The notes: a model not told the origin generated them from the letters alone. Positions 36,801-44,994 are shown, numbered from the stretch's first letter. The stretch is DNA of 64,000 bases from Prosapia bicincta (GCA_036971475.1 JBAIZL010000002.1:170974524-171038523); one strand, 5' to 3'. Program-made: numbers and translations.

Positions 36801-39800
36801 TTGTAAAAAACATTTTACAAGAGATTTTACTTAAGAACTATTATATTTTTATAAAAGTTCCCCTAAATCTTTTTAGGAGAGATTTATGTTTCAAAACTTC
36901 AAACTGATATATTTAAAATTCTTAATATATATATCTTCACTTCTGTTGGGAATATTTGAGTATATCCGAGTATATTTTCTGCCTTTCCTAACATTACAAT
37001 ATTTTCTTTTGTTAACGGATTTTGGAATTACTCCATTTTCAGAACATAAATAGTACTGCTTGTTAACACAGGATCAGTCCTGCTGTTAGGTTGAATCTAA
37101 TAATTATAGTAATTTTAATATAAAACCGTTATGTTTGAATCTAGAATTTTGTAATTGTAGTTATTCTCCTTGATTGTTCATCTGAGTCCACAGAAATACT
37201 TAAGCGAAAGTTGGAGTTGCCACAGTTGGCTGAGGAGGGGGTGCTTAGTACAGATTTAGCTGCAGGACCGTTCGAGGTACAGCCTACGTTAGATCCATTC
37301 TAGCCCCGGGACTGATCGCTTGTGGCTTTTTCTGAGAGATTGTTTTGCCTTATTTTAGTAAATATAAGTTTTTAGTAAGGTTATAATGTTTGGTAAACTT
37401 GTATTTTAAAAATTTGTTGTTATATTTTATTGTAATAATATTATTGGTAGTATATTTACGACATTGTCGAAAATTATTTAAAGATTTTATCGTGGCTTGC
37501 TGAAAATGATTAACAAAATTTCAGTGATTTACAAGACGTCACATCTGAACGATCTTATGCTTTCAATGAACTCTTTAGTGACCACAGACCTGATTTAAAA
37601 GAAGATTGGCATGAAGTTTATATGGAAACAAAGGAAATACAGCATCCAGTCATTGTTTCTTCATGTAACTGTTGACTTTTAACTGTGTTCTGTGGATTAG
37701 TGAATGTAGTAATTAATGCTCAAAAATTCTTCTACTCAAACACTGATAACATGTTAATCAGAAGAGCTTTTATTACCTAATAGGAAAGCAATATCTCCTC
37801 ATCTATTGAGACAAGCACCTATCAACAGTCTTCCAATACCCTAGAAACAGAAGATAAAGGCATCATTGGAATTGAATCAACAACTCATTAAATGAGAGTT
37901 GCCGATGAGAAGGTTTGCTGTAAATATTATTCTTATAAATTATACAAACTTTATGAATGGACACAGATGGGTAAATATACTAGAAAACTGTTTTTATTTG
38001 TAACATTGATAGCATTTATCGGAAAAAATTTCAAGAATATGTTTAAAAATGTATTGTTTAGTATATGTATTTTTGTATAAAAGTTTTATTATAAGTGATA
38101 TATTTTAGAATAACCATTAATTATAACATTATATTTCCAATTAGTAGTTTTTAATATCATATTTAAAACATCATAAACTATCTTCAGTGATTGTAATTAC
38201 TAAAACTTCTAGCTAAAATCAGAATCAAGAGTAAACAACCTATGTTAGATTGAACCTAATGAGGGACTAATGGTCTGATTTCCTATAGCACTACTGATGG
38301 CGGGTTAAAGAATACTATTTAAGTTTTGAAAATGGAGTATTTTGAAATGCATCAACAAAGGAAAATATTGTAATGTTAGGAAAGGCAGAAAAATGTACTC
38401 AAATGTGTGGTATATTTAAAAAAAATATATTTTATTTAAAGCTGCTTTCTTTAATTTAAGATAAGACATATTTAACTTTTCAAGATTAGATATTAGTTTT
38501 AATTTTTGTTTCATGTAGGATACTAAACTAATTTTTCTTGTTGTTAATAGCCTTCTTTATAATTTATTAGATGCAGCTTATAAAAAGAAATATCTTATAA
38601 ATAGTTATTGTGTAGCAGTGAAAACTTTTAAACTTACTGATGTGTTTCGAAACAAACATTTCATTGTCAAAGCCACAACCCTACCTAAGTAAGTTCAAAA
38701 GTTTTCATTCAGTTATACAATAATTACTTATAATTCATTCAAAATCTATACGGAGCACAGTGACATAATTATAATAAATAAACAACAATAACCCTTGCTA
38801 CAAATATTTAAACACCCTTGATGTACATTTTGCTAACACTGTTATCATCATCAGAAAGTTCCAAACATACAGTACGTTTGTAACGTTCTGATGATTTTTT
38901 GAATTTTGTAGTCTATTACGTTCGGTGAATCTTAATTAATCTCTTAAACAATAGTTTATGACTTTTGGAACTTTAAATTTTGTAAATTTGTTAAAACTTA
39001 CTGAGACAGAACGTCTTCTGCAGAAGACACTGATGAAGATCGCCACATAGCGGTCAAAAACGTTCTGTCTCAGTAAGTTTTAACAAATTTACAAAATGTA
39101 AACTTGTGATGATGCTAACAGTACTAGAGAAATGTACATCAAGAGTGATTAAATATTTGTAGCAAAAGTTATTCTTGTTTATTTATTATAATTTATTTGG
39201 TGAATTCAAGATAATTACAACTTTAAACAAATATTGATGCTACAGCTGATTACAGTTTTTAATGTAGAGTTTATTTTTATAGAATAAGTTTTTCTCCTGT
39301 GTGGCATATTACATAGGATTTATATTTATGATTTGCATACATATTATAGCTGCCAAAAATGTATAGAATTTTAGACTTAAAGCTTAGAAATATAATCCTT
39401 AACTCATATATTATTTAGGTTTAAACAATTTAAACACATTTTTTATCCATTTATGTTCTTGAAAAACTCTAGACTACTGGTATAAGTCTTTTCTTAGAAT
39501 ACAAAATTTTGTTTTTCTTCTCTTTGTTGGATGTAATTAAAAAAATAAGTTTTAATAACCAAAAAGTTGCTTTATCTCAGATAACTGAGTGTTATGTATT
39601 TTAAATACATATTTTTGCATTTAATTATATTTTTATTTGGACATAGTTGAACTTAAAATTAATTTCTCCACAGCTATGAGTGAGGTTTCCTTCTGTCTTA
39701 GGGGTTCATGAAGAAATTAGTCATTCTTCAAATGTCTATGTGGCAGTGGATAAACAAATTGAGAAATAGGGCATAAATATGAATATGCAATAATCAAGGA

Positions 39801-42214
39801 AATTGTAAAAGTATTTGTTCGTATACAAGAGTGGACAAAAATTGAAAGGTCTAGGATGGAGTCCAATGATAAGCATGAGATATTGTTTGTTTTACAGTGA
39901 TAAACCAACACATGCAATTCTACTTTTCTTGTGGTCCTTTATACATAATGAATGCTGCTTATTTGTTAACCATTCTCTGCAAAATTTCTGCTCTCATCTA
40001 GCCTTCAAATAGTTTTTGTATTAAGTTTTTTACTATATCGTATCGTTTCCATTTTCATTACCAGGTATAAGTATAGTGCAAAAATTCTTTATAAGCATAT
40101 AATTTTTAAAATACTACTATTGGTATCACTTGGCAAAAAACCACTATGTACTGATATTTTTCATCAGACGTGTTTTGCACTAGATCAGTGTATTGTTCAA
40201 TCCTGAGTCACTCGTCTGCTAAAAAATATCAGTAAGTAGCGTTTTTTGCCAAGTCATACCAAAAGTAGTATATTCATTAGAAAAACCTCAAGATGTACAA
40301 TACAAAAACTACAGGATATAATTTTCCCCAAGCCAAGTTCTAAAATATTTAATGAATGTTTTGTATATGTTGCTAGTAAAACGTGTATTATTTACAAGCA
40401 ATAATTGTTTAGAAAAAAATTTTTTAACTGTAAAAAATATATTTCTCTAGAACTGAACTTCTATAGAGAAAAATACAGTCTAGAGCTTTTCTTTTGCACC
40501 TAATTTGCCAGGTAAGGAGATTTAGTTTATCATACACCAGAGGAAGAATAGCTAGTAGTAGTACCACAGAGTAATATTAACCTGTGGCTAGTAGAAAACA
40601 CATCTTAATTCTAATACATTTATGAAAATAAATATTTATAATTTCTGCCAAGATTTGTATATTGTACCTTTCAAATGTCCTTAATATTATAACAATACTT
40701 TAAAGGTAATATGTACTCTACCAATCAGTCCAAATGTGTACTATAATATATGCAAAAGCATGCATACAACCAGTATTTATTATAATAAATATAGAATAAC
40801 AAAAAGATAAACTTCTAACATTATAATTATAGAGTTCAAATCATTTCTTATAAAAGAGGAAACTAATTCTTTTTCACACTAATAAAAGAGTGTGGAATGT
40901 CTAATTCTAACCAAAGGAAGTAAATAGTAGACCTATATAAAACTAATAGTCATTAACTGTATTTAACCCTGGAACCGTACACCGAGGCACTGCATGCCCC
41001 AGGGAATTTTCATTTTGTCACACATTTGTGTTGGTAACATGTAGCACCGCCATTTTTCGTGACTTCTCCTTGTCCTTGACAATCTTTCAGTTGCTTTGTT
41101 GCTCATGCAAATAACTTATCAGACTACTGCTACAATTCGGTCTTGGGGCATCCAATGAAGAGAATGATGACGATTATGAAGCAGCTGCCTTACCAAACTA
41201 TGTTATAAAACTAAACAAAAAACAACTTCTTGGGAAAATTAAACACCGATGGTCTACAAACCCTCCAACAAGAACTGGTAGAACACCCGATCTTGCAGAC
41301 AATGTACATCTTTCAAAGCAAATTCCAATGTCAAGAAATATTTTTCTTTTTATGCTAGCAGAAGACCTCATGAGACCTTGGATTTTACAGTGTCTTTACA
41401 ACAAATCAATTCGAAGAGGAATAAGAACTGCTATTGCTGAACAATTGGGCGTGCCTGTGCCAATGCCATCAGAACCTGTGAATCGGAAAGCCAGAAGGTG
41501 CAGCATCTGCTCCCAAAACAAAGACGTAAAGACAACTATTTTTTGTGTTGATTCTAGGCAGTTCACATGTAACGCCCATTCATTAGTAGTTTGTGTCAAT
41601 TGCAAGAATGAAAATTAGAGGAAAAAAAAACAAATCCAAACTGTTACAAACTTGTGTAAAAAAATTTAAGCTTTTGTGTTTTAATTATTGCAGCAGTGTT
41701 TAATTAATAATATTAATGAAAAAATGTATTTTTAGTAACATAGAAAACGTAGGATTAAGAAAATAGTTTGTTAAATATCAATATTCAAATTTTTGAATGA
41801 AATATCGTGTTTTAAATTTTGGGGCATCCAGTACCCCGGTGTATGGTTAGTGAAACAAAACTTTAGGTGTACGGTTCCAGGGTTAAAAAAACCATCTGGA
41901 TTTTAAAGAATAGGTGGGCAGTTATAGAAGTGGCAGAAAGGTAACAAACTGAACATATTTAACAGTTTATGATATTTTTAACACTATTTACATTATTCAG
42001 ATCTAACAAGTTTATCTTAATTACTAAGATTATTTTACAGACAAAAATGTATTAAAACATTCTTTTGTTTCAGCTAAATCAGTTCAGGAGCTTACATGAT
42101 GCTGAAGAAGGGCACTTTATTTTAGAAAACAAAAGGGAACTTCAACCATTAAATAACAGACCCATTGTCAAAGCCTGTATTAATCCATTATATTGTGCAG
42201 ACTTTAAATTTTAG
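22716..42214 (+). CDS. Alpha-carbonic anhydrase, spliced gene (six coding exons)
   Basis: Predicted to interconvert CO2 and bicarbonate. The model joins 22716-22860, 24052-24219, 25861-26014, 30124-30229, 36255-36488 and 42074-42214, all with GT/AG ends and matching phases, for 315 codons. Family marks: QSPIDI (66-71), GHT with the proton-shuttle His (103), LGGPL (123-127), QLHMHWG with zinc ligands His137 and His139, GSEH with the gating Glu (149), AEGHAVHY with zinc ligand His162, and YPGSLTT with the Thr199-equivalent (246). All catalytic residues are present, so an active enzyme is likely. The first exon gives a hydrophobic N-terminus (MLLQLVVFLLQTHLTYPSG), suggesting secretion, but this exon is the least certain. 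The Cys that forms the disulfide in most secreted forms (TTPPC) is Tyr here. The gene spans 19.5 kb because its introns are full of transposons. Confidence 0.85.
22971..23034 (+). CDS. Possible alternative exon of the carbonic anhydrase gene
   Basis: A 64-bp segment is bounded by TTATTTTCAG and a donor TCAG/GTGAGT. Read from phase 0 it is open and would join 24052 in frame (...GSTCKKSG-NGCGW). Joined after the exon ending at 22860 it gives a frame that stops within the exon. It may belong to a different first exon, act as a poison exon, or be a chance match. Confidence 0.35.
23587..23750. repeat. Two (TA)n tracts around a 57-bp repeat
   Basis: Pure TA tracts flank 23641-23697. That segment (TTCTTGATATTTAACATTAT ... 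TGACTTTATGAAGTT) is the reverse complement of 44941-44996, next to another (TA)n tract. So a repeat family with TA-rich ends is present at both places. Confidence 0.85.
23795..23935. repeat. Dispersed repeat family F1 (PLE-terminus-like)
   Basis: Contains GTAGCACTTACC, TCTGAGTTGGCGATGGGACA and ACATCTTTCGAAATTATC. The same block, often inverted, recurs at 24450-24550, 28160-28365 and 52436-52575. The element ends in a hairpin followed by CGAAA, as in PLE terminal repeats. Confidence 0.6.
24052..24219 (+). CDS. Carbonic anhydrase exon with QSPIDI and shuttle His
   Basis: Acceptor TTATTCAG/GT and donor CACAG/GTAACT. It encodes NGCGWPFRNVKFDYPVQSPI and ends VVNNTGHT. The His of GHT corresponds to His64 of human CA II. 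It enters and leaves in phase 1. Confidence 0.85.
24450..24550. repeat. Dispersed repeat family F1, second copy
   Basis: TAGTAGCACTTACTT, GGGAGATGGGTCCC and TTGTCAACTCAGACTGTAAC match the copies at 23.8, 28.2 and 52.4 kb. It lies in a carbonic anhydrase intron. Confidence 0.6.
24640..25141 (-). mobile_element. Penelope-like element 3' fragment with GIY-YIG domain
   Basis: Minus-strand 25141-24788 encodes CNKFYIGQTGRSFKQRVEEH, then KQNINSTFYSHLKETGHKYT and EILHINKKGPHLNTLEQYEI. This is the GIY-YIG endonuclease that ends canonical Penelope-like polymerases, with the Tyr, Arg and Glu of FYIGQTGRSF..R..EH in place. The reverse transcriptase is absent. Downstream (24790-24640) is the terminal repeat with a CTGATGA-hairpin-GAAAACG motif and the sequence shared with 18.4 and 39.0 kb. 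It sits antisense in a carbonic anhydrase intron and is 5'-truncated, as is usual for these elements. Confidence 0.85.
25861..26014 (+). CDS. Carbonic anhydrase exon with two zinc His
   Basis: Acceptor GAATTTCAG/TTTAC and donor GAGAG/GTAATT. It encodes RPYILGGPLKSKYYFEQLHM then HWGSSDRWGSEHFIDGE. It supplies zinc ligands His137 and His139 and the gating Glu149. It enters in phase 1 and leaves in phase 2. Confidence 0.9.
26833..27060 (+). mobile_element. Mariner-like deletion derivative (weak)
   Basis: CAGGGTTATCATAAAAGAAT, preceded by TA, resembles the inverted terminus common to insect mariner-like elements. About 120 bp further on, 26939-26985 can be read as QQ.GAPPQFRSRSF, like the second-Asp block of such transposases with the Asp lost. 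No right terminus was found. It is a short, decayed remnant. Confidence 0.35.
27155..27220. repeat. (TA)n microsatellite
   Basis: A ~66-bp TA tract directly abuts the foldback at 27221. Confidence 0.95.
27221..27776. repeat. Foldback repeat family F2, 556 bp
   Basis: AGATTTTTTGGACTAGGAGA on the left is matched by the inverted CTCCTAGTCCAAAAAATCT on the right. Arms of ~255 bp include ACACAGTGGTCTTTGTCAAT and its complement, around a ~40-bp centre. (TA)n tracts lie at both ends. The same unit is at 44048-44400 (shorter arms) and as a single arm end at ~31770. The arms carry TTGACAAAG, a GACCAC/GTGGT hairpin, then GAAA, in the position of a hammerhead core. Confidence 0.85.
27810..27873. repeat. 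(TA)n microsatellite
   Basis: A ~64-bp TA tract after the right end of the F2 foldback, separated from it by ~30 bp containing AACCAAAACTAACCTAA. Confidence 0.95.
28160..28365. repeat. Family F1 copy, inverted pair
   Basis: CCGTTTCGGGAGATTGTGTC and CCATTGTCAACTCAGACC are followed by their inverted forms (GTCTGAGTTGACATTGGGAC, ACATCTCCAGAAATGG). It ends with GTAT/GTAGCTCAC.TGAAGATGGA, which also occurs at 35850, 49510 (minus) and 52545. It is a foldback of two F1 ends. Confidence 0.65.
28366..30123. other. Carbonic anhydrase intron, nothing further recognised
   Basis: AT-rich. A 60-codon frame at 28733-28915 (Lys/Glu-rich) has no recognisable similarity. No splice-compatible conserved exon was seen. 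Confidence 0.35.
30124..30229 (+). CDS. Carbonic anhydrase exon with third zinc His
   Basis: Acceptor GATTTTAG/CTTT and donor GCTGAG/GTAACA. It encodes FSAEGHAVHYNAKYRNIKEA then SQHPDGLCVLTLFAE. His162 in AEGHAVHY is the third zinc ligand. It enters in phase 2 and leaves in phase 0. Confidence 0.9.
30601..30927. repeat. 55-bp minisatellite, six copies
   Basis: Pyrimidine-rich unit beginning TTCTTTCACTTCCTCAA and including TTCTATTTCTCTTATCTCTC. Copies start at 30601, 30656, 30711, 30763, 30818 and 30873; the third is 52 bp. It lies in the intron 7 bp to 400 bp after a carbonic anhydrase exon. The Phe/Leu/Ser frames over it are artefacts. Confidence 0.9.
31745..31795 (+). repeat. Family F2 arm end, cut by another element
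   Basis: TTAGGTTAGTTTTGGTTGGT then AGATTTTTTGGACTAGGAGA match the outer end of the F2 foldbacks at 27.2-27.8 and 44.0 kb. Similarity stops at GACTGA (~31797), shortly before the element at 31836. Confidence 0.7.
31836..32282. mobile_element. Tc1/mariner-type MITE candidate
   Basis: The right end is GTGTCCCTAAACTTTTTGCC then GGCACTG. In reverse it is a typical Tc1-like terminus, CAGTGCCGGCAAAAAGTTTA. The left end starts CAGTCAGTTCCGCTCAAAGT. TA dinucleotides flank both sides (31834, 32283). The termini match only partly, so the left boundary is uncertain. No coding sequence lies inside. Confidence 0.45.
32600..32830. repeat. Dispersed repeat family F3
   Basis: AAAACCACTACTTACTGATA then CTAGATCAGTGCATTGTTCA, then CTCGAGATGTACAACTCAAA. 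The same blocks recur at 40110-40330 and 51600-51780, and in part at 25325. It is probably another PLE-terminus-derived family. Confidence 0.6.
32831..34245. other. Carbonic anhydrase intron, nothing further recognised
   Basis: AT-rich sequence with no open frame or terminal repeat of note. Confidence 0.35.
34250..35528 (+). mobile_element. piggyBac-like element, internally deleted
   Basis: TTAA target sites at 34246-34249 and 35529-35532 flank the inverted ends CCTTTGAGAGGGCGCAT and, reversed, CCTTCGAGGGGGTGCAT. TTAA plus a CCY start is diagnostic of piggyBac. At 1.28 kb it is about half the usual size. Only an acidic N-terminal transposase piece remains (34641-34931). Confidence 0.8.
34641..34931 (+). 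pseudogene. piggyBac transposase N-terminal acidic region, fragment
   Basis: A 96-codon frame, MLSSVEKEEIQEIFLDSF, then an Asp/Glu/Asn-rich stretch with SDDEPDEEANETNEDIIGES. This is typical of the disordered acidic N-terminus of piggyBac transposases, and its place inside a TTAA-flanked element supports that. The DDD core and Cys-rich tail are absent. Confidence 0.6.
35850..35905 (+). repeat. Family F1 outer end
   Basis: ACTAGTAGCTCACGTGAAGA then TGGAATCAACAAATATTAAC, beside poly-A runs. It matches 28325-28365, 49505-49550 (minus) and 52545-52580. Confidence 0.55.
36255..36488 (+). CDS. Carbonic anhydrase exon with YPGSLTT
   Basis: Acceptor TTTACAG/GCAG and donor GAACAG/GTAATG. It encodes 78 residues, including YYTYPGSLTTSPYSENVIFI then CFPNPLSLSHEQ. 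Thr246 is the Thr199 equivalent that orders the zinc-bound hydroxide. TTSPY replaces the more common TTPPC. Phase 0 at both ends. Confidence 0.92.
36951..38416. mobile_element. Long-TIR DNA element of unknown family, ~1.47 kb
   Basis: Left GAGTATATTTTCTGCCTTTC then CTAACATTACAATATTTTC and onward ~200 bp is matched in reverse complement at the right (GGAAAATATTGTAATGTTAG, AAAGGCAGAAAAATGTACTC), with gaps. The inner parts share TTAGGTTGAATCTAA / TTAGATTGAACCTAA. The interior holds scraps that read like coding sequence: ILKRKLELPQLAEEGVLSTD (~37197), SDLQDVTSERSYAFNELFSD (~37520) and a Cys-Cys block near 37910. No family was recognised. Confidence 0.6.
38755..39190. repeat. Nested foldbacks with hammerhead-like cores
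   Basis: Outer arms: CTACAAATATTTAAACACCC then TTGATGTACATTTTGCTAAC on the left are inverted at 39110-39170. Each carries CTGATGATG, a CTAACA/TGTTAG hairpin, then (G)AAATGTACATC. Inserted in the middle is a second foldback (38895-39100) whose arms, TTGTTAAAACTTACTGAGAC and its inverse, flank CTGATGA, AGATCGC/GCGGTC, AAAACG. The inner one is the PLE terminus also seen at 18.4 and 24.7 kb. Confidence 0.8.
39191..40109. other. Carbonic anhydrase intron, nothing further recognised
   Basis: AT-rich. The short frames at 39717-40012 are without motifs. Confidence 0.35.
40110..40330. repeat. Dispersed repeat family F3, inverted pair
   Basis: CTTGGCAAAAAACCACTATG, TACTGATATTTTTCATCAGA and CACTAGATCAGTGTATTGTT are followed by inverted forms (CTGCTAAAAAATATCAGTAA). 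It ends with CTCAAGATGTACAATACAAA. It matches 32.6 and 51.6 kb. Confidence 0.65.
40967..41882 (+). mobile_element. piggyBac-like element, core deleted
   Basis: TTAA sites at 40963-40966 and 41883-41886 flank perfect inverted ends, CCCTGGAACCGTACACC and its complement GGTGTACGGTTCCAGGG. The ends are well matched, so the copy is fairly young. At 916 bp it keeps the start and end of the transposase but has lost the DDD catalytic centre. It lies in the last carbonic anhydrase intron. Confidence 0.9.
41152..41618 (+). pseudogene. piggyBac transposase, N- and C-parts joined by internal deletion
   Basis: One open frame runs from NEENDDDYEAAALPNYVIKL and KHRWSTNPPTRTGRT (upstream of the core in piggyBac) straight into NIFLFMLAEDLMRPWILQCL then YNKSIRRGIRTAIAEQLG. 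It ends in a Cys-rich finger: CSICSQNKDVKTTIFC and CNAHSLVVCVNCKNEN. The hundreds of residues with the three catalytic Asp are missing, yet the join kept the frame. It may still encode a small protein with the DNA-binding Cys-rich domain. Confidence 0.75.
42074..42214 (+). CDS. Carbonic anhydrase last exon
   Basis: Acceptor TTTGTTTCAG/CTAAAT. It encodes LNQFRSLHDAEEGHFILENK then RELQPLNNRPIVKACINPL, and stops TAG at 42212. LxxFR and LQPLNNR are the usual C-terminal strand of the fold. There is no GPI or membrane tail. Confidence 0.92.
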   Translation, partial: LNQFRSLHDAEEGHFILENKRELQPLNNRPIVKACINPLYCADFKF

Positions 42215-42223
42215 TGCAAAATT

Positions 42224-42229
42224 AATAAA
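42224..42229 (+). terminator. Polyadenylation signal AATAAA, carbonic anhydrase
   Basis: AATAAA lies only 10 bp after the stop codon, which would give a very short 3' UTR. Later sites in the AT-rich flank cannot be excluded. Confidence 0.45.
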
Positions 42230-43924
42230 ATGAGTTGAAAATAATTGTTCATATTTATTCCAAAAGTACATTTTTATAAACAAATACATTATATTTATGA
42301 ATATTTATACATGTTAGAACTTGAATAGTTAGAGGTAATGTGATAGTAGTTTGAGATACAAAAAATCAATATTTAATGATTTGTATAAAGCAAAGACTAA
42401 AATCTTTAAAATGCAAAAGTCCGACGTTGCACTAAACGTGTACACTATACACTGCCACTAAAGTGCACAAGAACTTACCCTAGCCTCAGCACAGGATGGT
42501 GAACAACTGATTGCAACACACCGAGTCACAGACATATGCAGTGAAATAAAAACAAAACCCCCACATGCCTACCTACTGTCGCTCATGAAGTTCCGGATTA
42601 CTGGACATACCACGCACAACTGGCTGTAATGTATTTTTTTAAATAAGGGCAATAATAGAGTTTTAAAATGTAGGCAGAACCATCTTTGTATAAGCATAAC
42701 AATTTTTGTTTCACTATAAAAACATAGTCTTTATGCGTTATTGAACAATCAATTTTCATTTATCGGTCTTAGAGGAATATACAAGCAACAACAACAAAAA
42801 GAGGAGTACTTCGTACATGTAGAATGAATTATCTAAAATCTAACAAATTTCTATTTGAATATAATAATTTTAGCTATAAATATTATATTTCCTAAATTGG
42901 GCATTTCGCATTTCAGAAAGATTAGAAAAGTGATTTGGTAGGATATCCAATGCAAACTCTCTGTCAGTTTGAAATTGTTTGGCCAGTCCATTCTTTGCAA
43001 GAATGGTCCAAAACCACTATCCAATCAACTACTCGTTATTTATTCCATTTTCATGTCCAATACCTTAAAGGATAGTTGAACATAAATTATTAATGCTTAC
43101 ATATTAATTTTGTACTATTATTTCGATTCTAATTAATAATAATGTCTATAAAACATCTTAAAATGTCAACATCTATTACTTTTAAATATACCTTTTACTT
43201 TTTATTCAATTTTATTTTGAATATGTTGTATCTAAGATGTATTGAATATGAGTCAACTTTAAGGAGGCACCAGAATACTATATATTTTAAACTAGGAAGC
43301 TTGTTGGCATTTAGGTTCATAAGGAGAATTTTATGATCCAAAAGTACATTTTTGTGAAGTTAAGGAGCTTGAATAAACAGTTTGGTCTAATGTTACTGGG
43401 GAAAGGAATATTCATATTCTAAACCATTACAAAAACCTAGTTTTACCAATTGTGTATACAAATCTCATTATTAAATACTAATTTTAATTTTAAAACAATT
43501 ATACTTGGAAAAAAATTTCAACCAAACTACAGAGTGAGGGCGTTGTTTATAAGGCACTACTTGGCTTGTAGTAACAATCCTTACAAATGATGCCACTGTG
43601 ATACGAAACTGAACCCAAAAAATATTTCTATAATAACATTAGTTAAAATACTACAAGAGTTTGCAAATTGACAAAAACAGTTTGATTAAATTGTTGGACA
43701 ACAGTCAGCCATATGTGACAGTGGATACTCAACAAGGCTATTCATGTTAAAGATGATAAATTGAAGGAAGAGTACACAGGCTTAAGCCAGGATGTGAGAA
43801 AAACACAACAGAGGACAAGAAGTTACAGAAACACCTGTATAAGAGACTAGTTTTATATGCAAAAGAAAAAACTAAGGAAAAAATCAATAGTACAAAAAGA
43901 AAGGTCAAGGGACTAACCAACTTT

Positions 43925-43926
<2 letters not shown>
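42230..43926. other. Downstream flank, mostly unrecognised
   Basis: The segment 42480-42629 is GC-richer and reads as 49 open codons, ending RITGHTTHNWL then stop. Its origin is unknown. The rest is AT-rich without motifs. Confidence 0.35.

Positions 43927-43984
<58 letters not shown>
43927..43984. repeat. (TA)n microsatellite
   Basis: A ~58-bp TA tract, followed by a T-rich stretch and the outer flank of family F2 (TTAGGTTAATTTTGGTTGGT). Confidence 0.95.
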
Positions 43985-43990
<6 letters not shown>

Positions 43991-44047
43991 TTTTATTTTT
44001 TTTTTTATTTTTTATTTTTAGGTTAATTTTGGTTGGTAAAGATTATT

Positions 44048-44400
44048 AGATTTTTTGGACTAGGAGACTGACAGACTTACCTTGGTAAGAGTCCACTCTG
44101 TAGTCTTGAAATAGAAACACATAAAAGCACTTAAACAATGATATATTTCAACCACACAGTGGTCTTTGTCAATCGAAGAGAAAACACACAAAAAAATATG
44201 AGAGAATGAAATAAAATAAAATAATCTCTTATTTTATTTCACTCTCTCATATTTCTTTTTGTGTTTTCTCTTCGATTGACAAAGACCACTGTGTGGTTGA
44301 AATATATCATTGTTTAAGTGCTTTTATGTGTTTCTATTTCAAGACTACAGAGTGGACTCTTACCAAGGTAAGTCTGTCAGTCTCCTAGTCCAAAAAATCT
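44048..44400. repeat. Foldback repeat family F2, second copy
   Basis: AGATTTTTTGGACTAGGAGA to its inverse at 44400, with arms of ~170 bp around ATAATCTCTTATTTTATT. It is nearly identical to the arm ends at 27221-27776 but ~200 bp shorter in the middle. It ends next to TCTATCTATC and TA repeats. Confidence 0.88.
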
Positions 44401-44460
44401 ATCTATCTATCTCTATATATATATATATATAAATATAAAATACGTTTTCTTGTTTAATAA

Positions 44461-44613
44461 TTTAAAACAACACAGGTTACTCAAATACAAGAATATTGTA
44501 ATATGACATTATTGTAATTTTCATTCCTGATGATGTTGGTACTGTTTGCCAACGAAAAGCTTTGGATATAAAATAATAAATATTCTTGTATTTGAATAAC
44601 CTGTGTTGTTTTA
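44461..44613. repeat. Foldback family F4 with hammerhead-like core
   Basis: Arms AACAACACAGGTTACTCAAA and the inverted TTTGAATAACCTGTGTTGTT enclose CCTGATGA, TGTTGG..TGCCAAC, GAAAAGC (44525-44560). This is the cleanest hammerhead-like core in the window. The inverted arms would form its helix I. Confidence 0.8.
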
Positions 44614-44627
44614 AAAAAAATATATAT

Positions 44628-44947
44628 ATGAAGTTAATATATTACTATGTGAGTAATTTTATCCACCATTAAGTGCAATAATATTACCTTGAGTGATGAG
44701 GCACCTTTCGGTCGTTGACCATTGTCGAATCACTGATTTTTCTCTGCTGTGGATGCTATGTCCGTGGAGCCGGTGTTTGTTGACGTTACGCGCAACAAAC
44801 ACCGGCTCCACGGACGTAGCATCCACAGCAGAGAAAAATCAGTGATTCGACAATGGTCAACGACCGAAAGGTGCCTCATCACTCAAGGTAAAATTATTGC
44901 ACTTAATGGTGGATAAAATTACTCACATAGTAATATATTAACTTCAT
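44628..44947. repeat. Near-perfect 320-bp palindrome
   Basis: ATGAAGTTAATATATTACTA at 44628 to its inverse at 44947, with ~155-bp arms that match almost throughout and a loop of ~10 bp (ACGTTACGCG). The inner arms are GC-rich (TGTCCGTGGAGCCGGTGTTT). The right flank through the (TA)n at 44995 matches 23641-23697 in inverse. Confidence 0.92.
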
Positions 44948-44991
44948 AAAGTCAGTGCAACGGAAAAACAATGGATAATGTTAAATATCAA

Positions 44992-44994
<3 letters not shown>

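Noticed and set aside
44690..44750. Hammerhead core within the 320-bp palindrome (GTGATGAGGCACC...)
   Set aside because: TGATGAG is followed by GGCACC and TTTCGGT, and the GAAA does not fall after a closing helix II in the right order.
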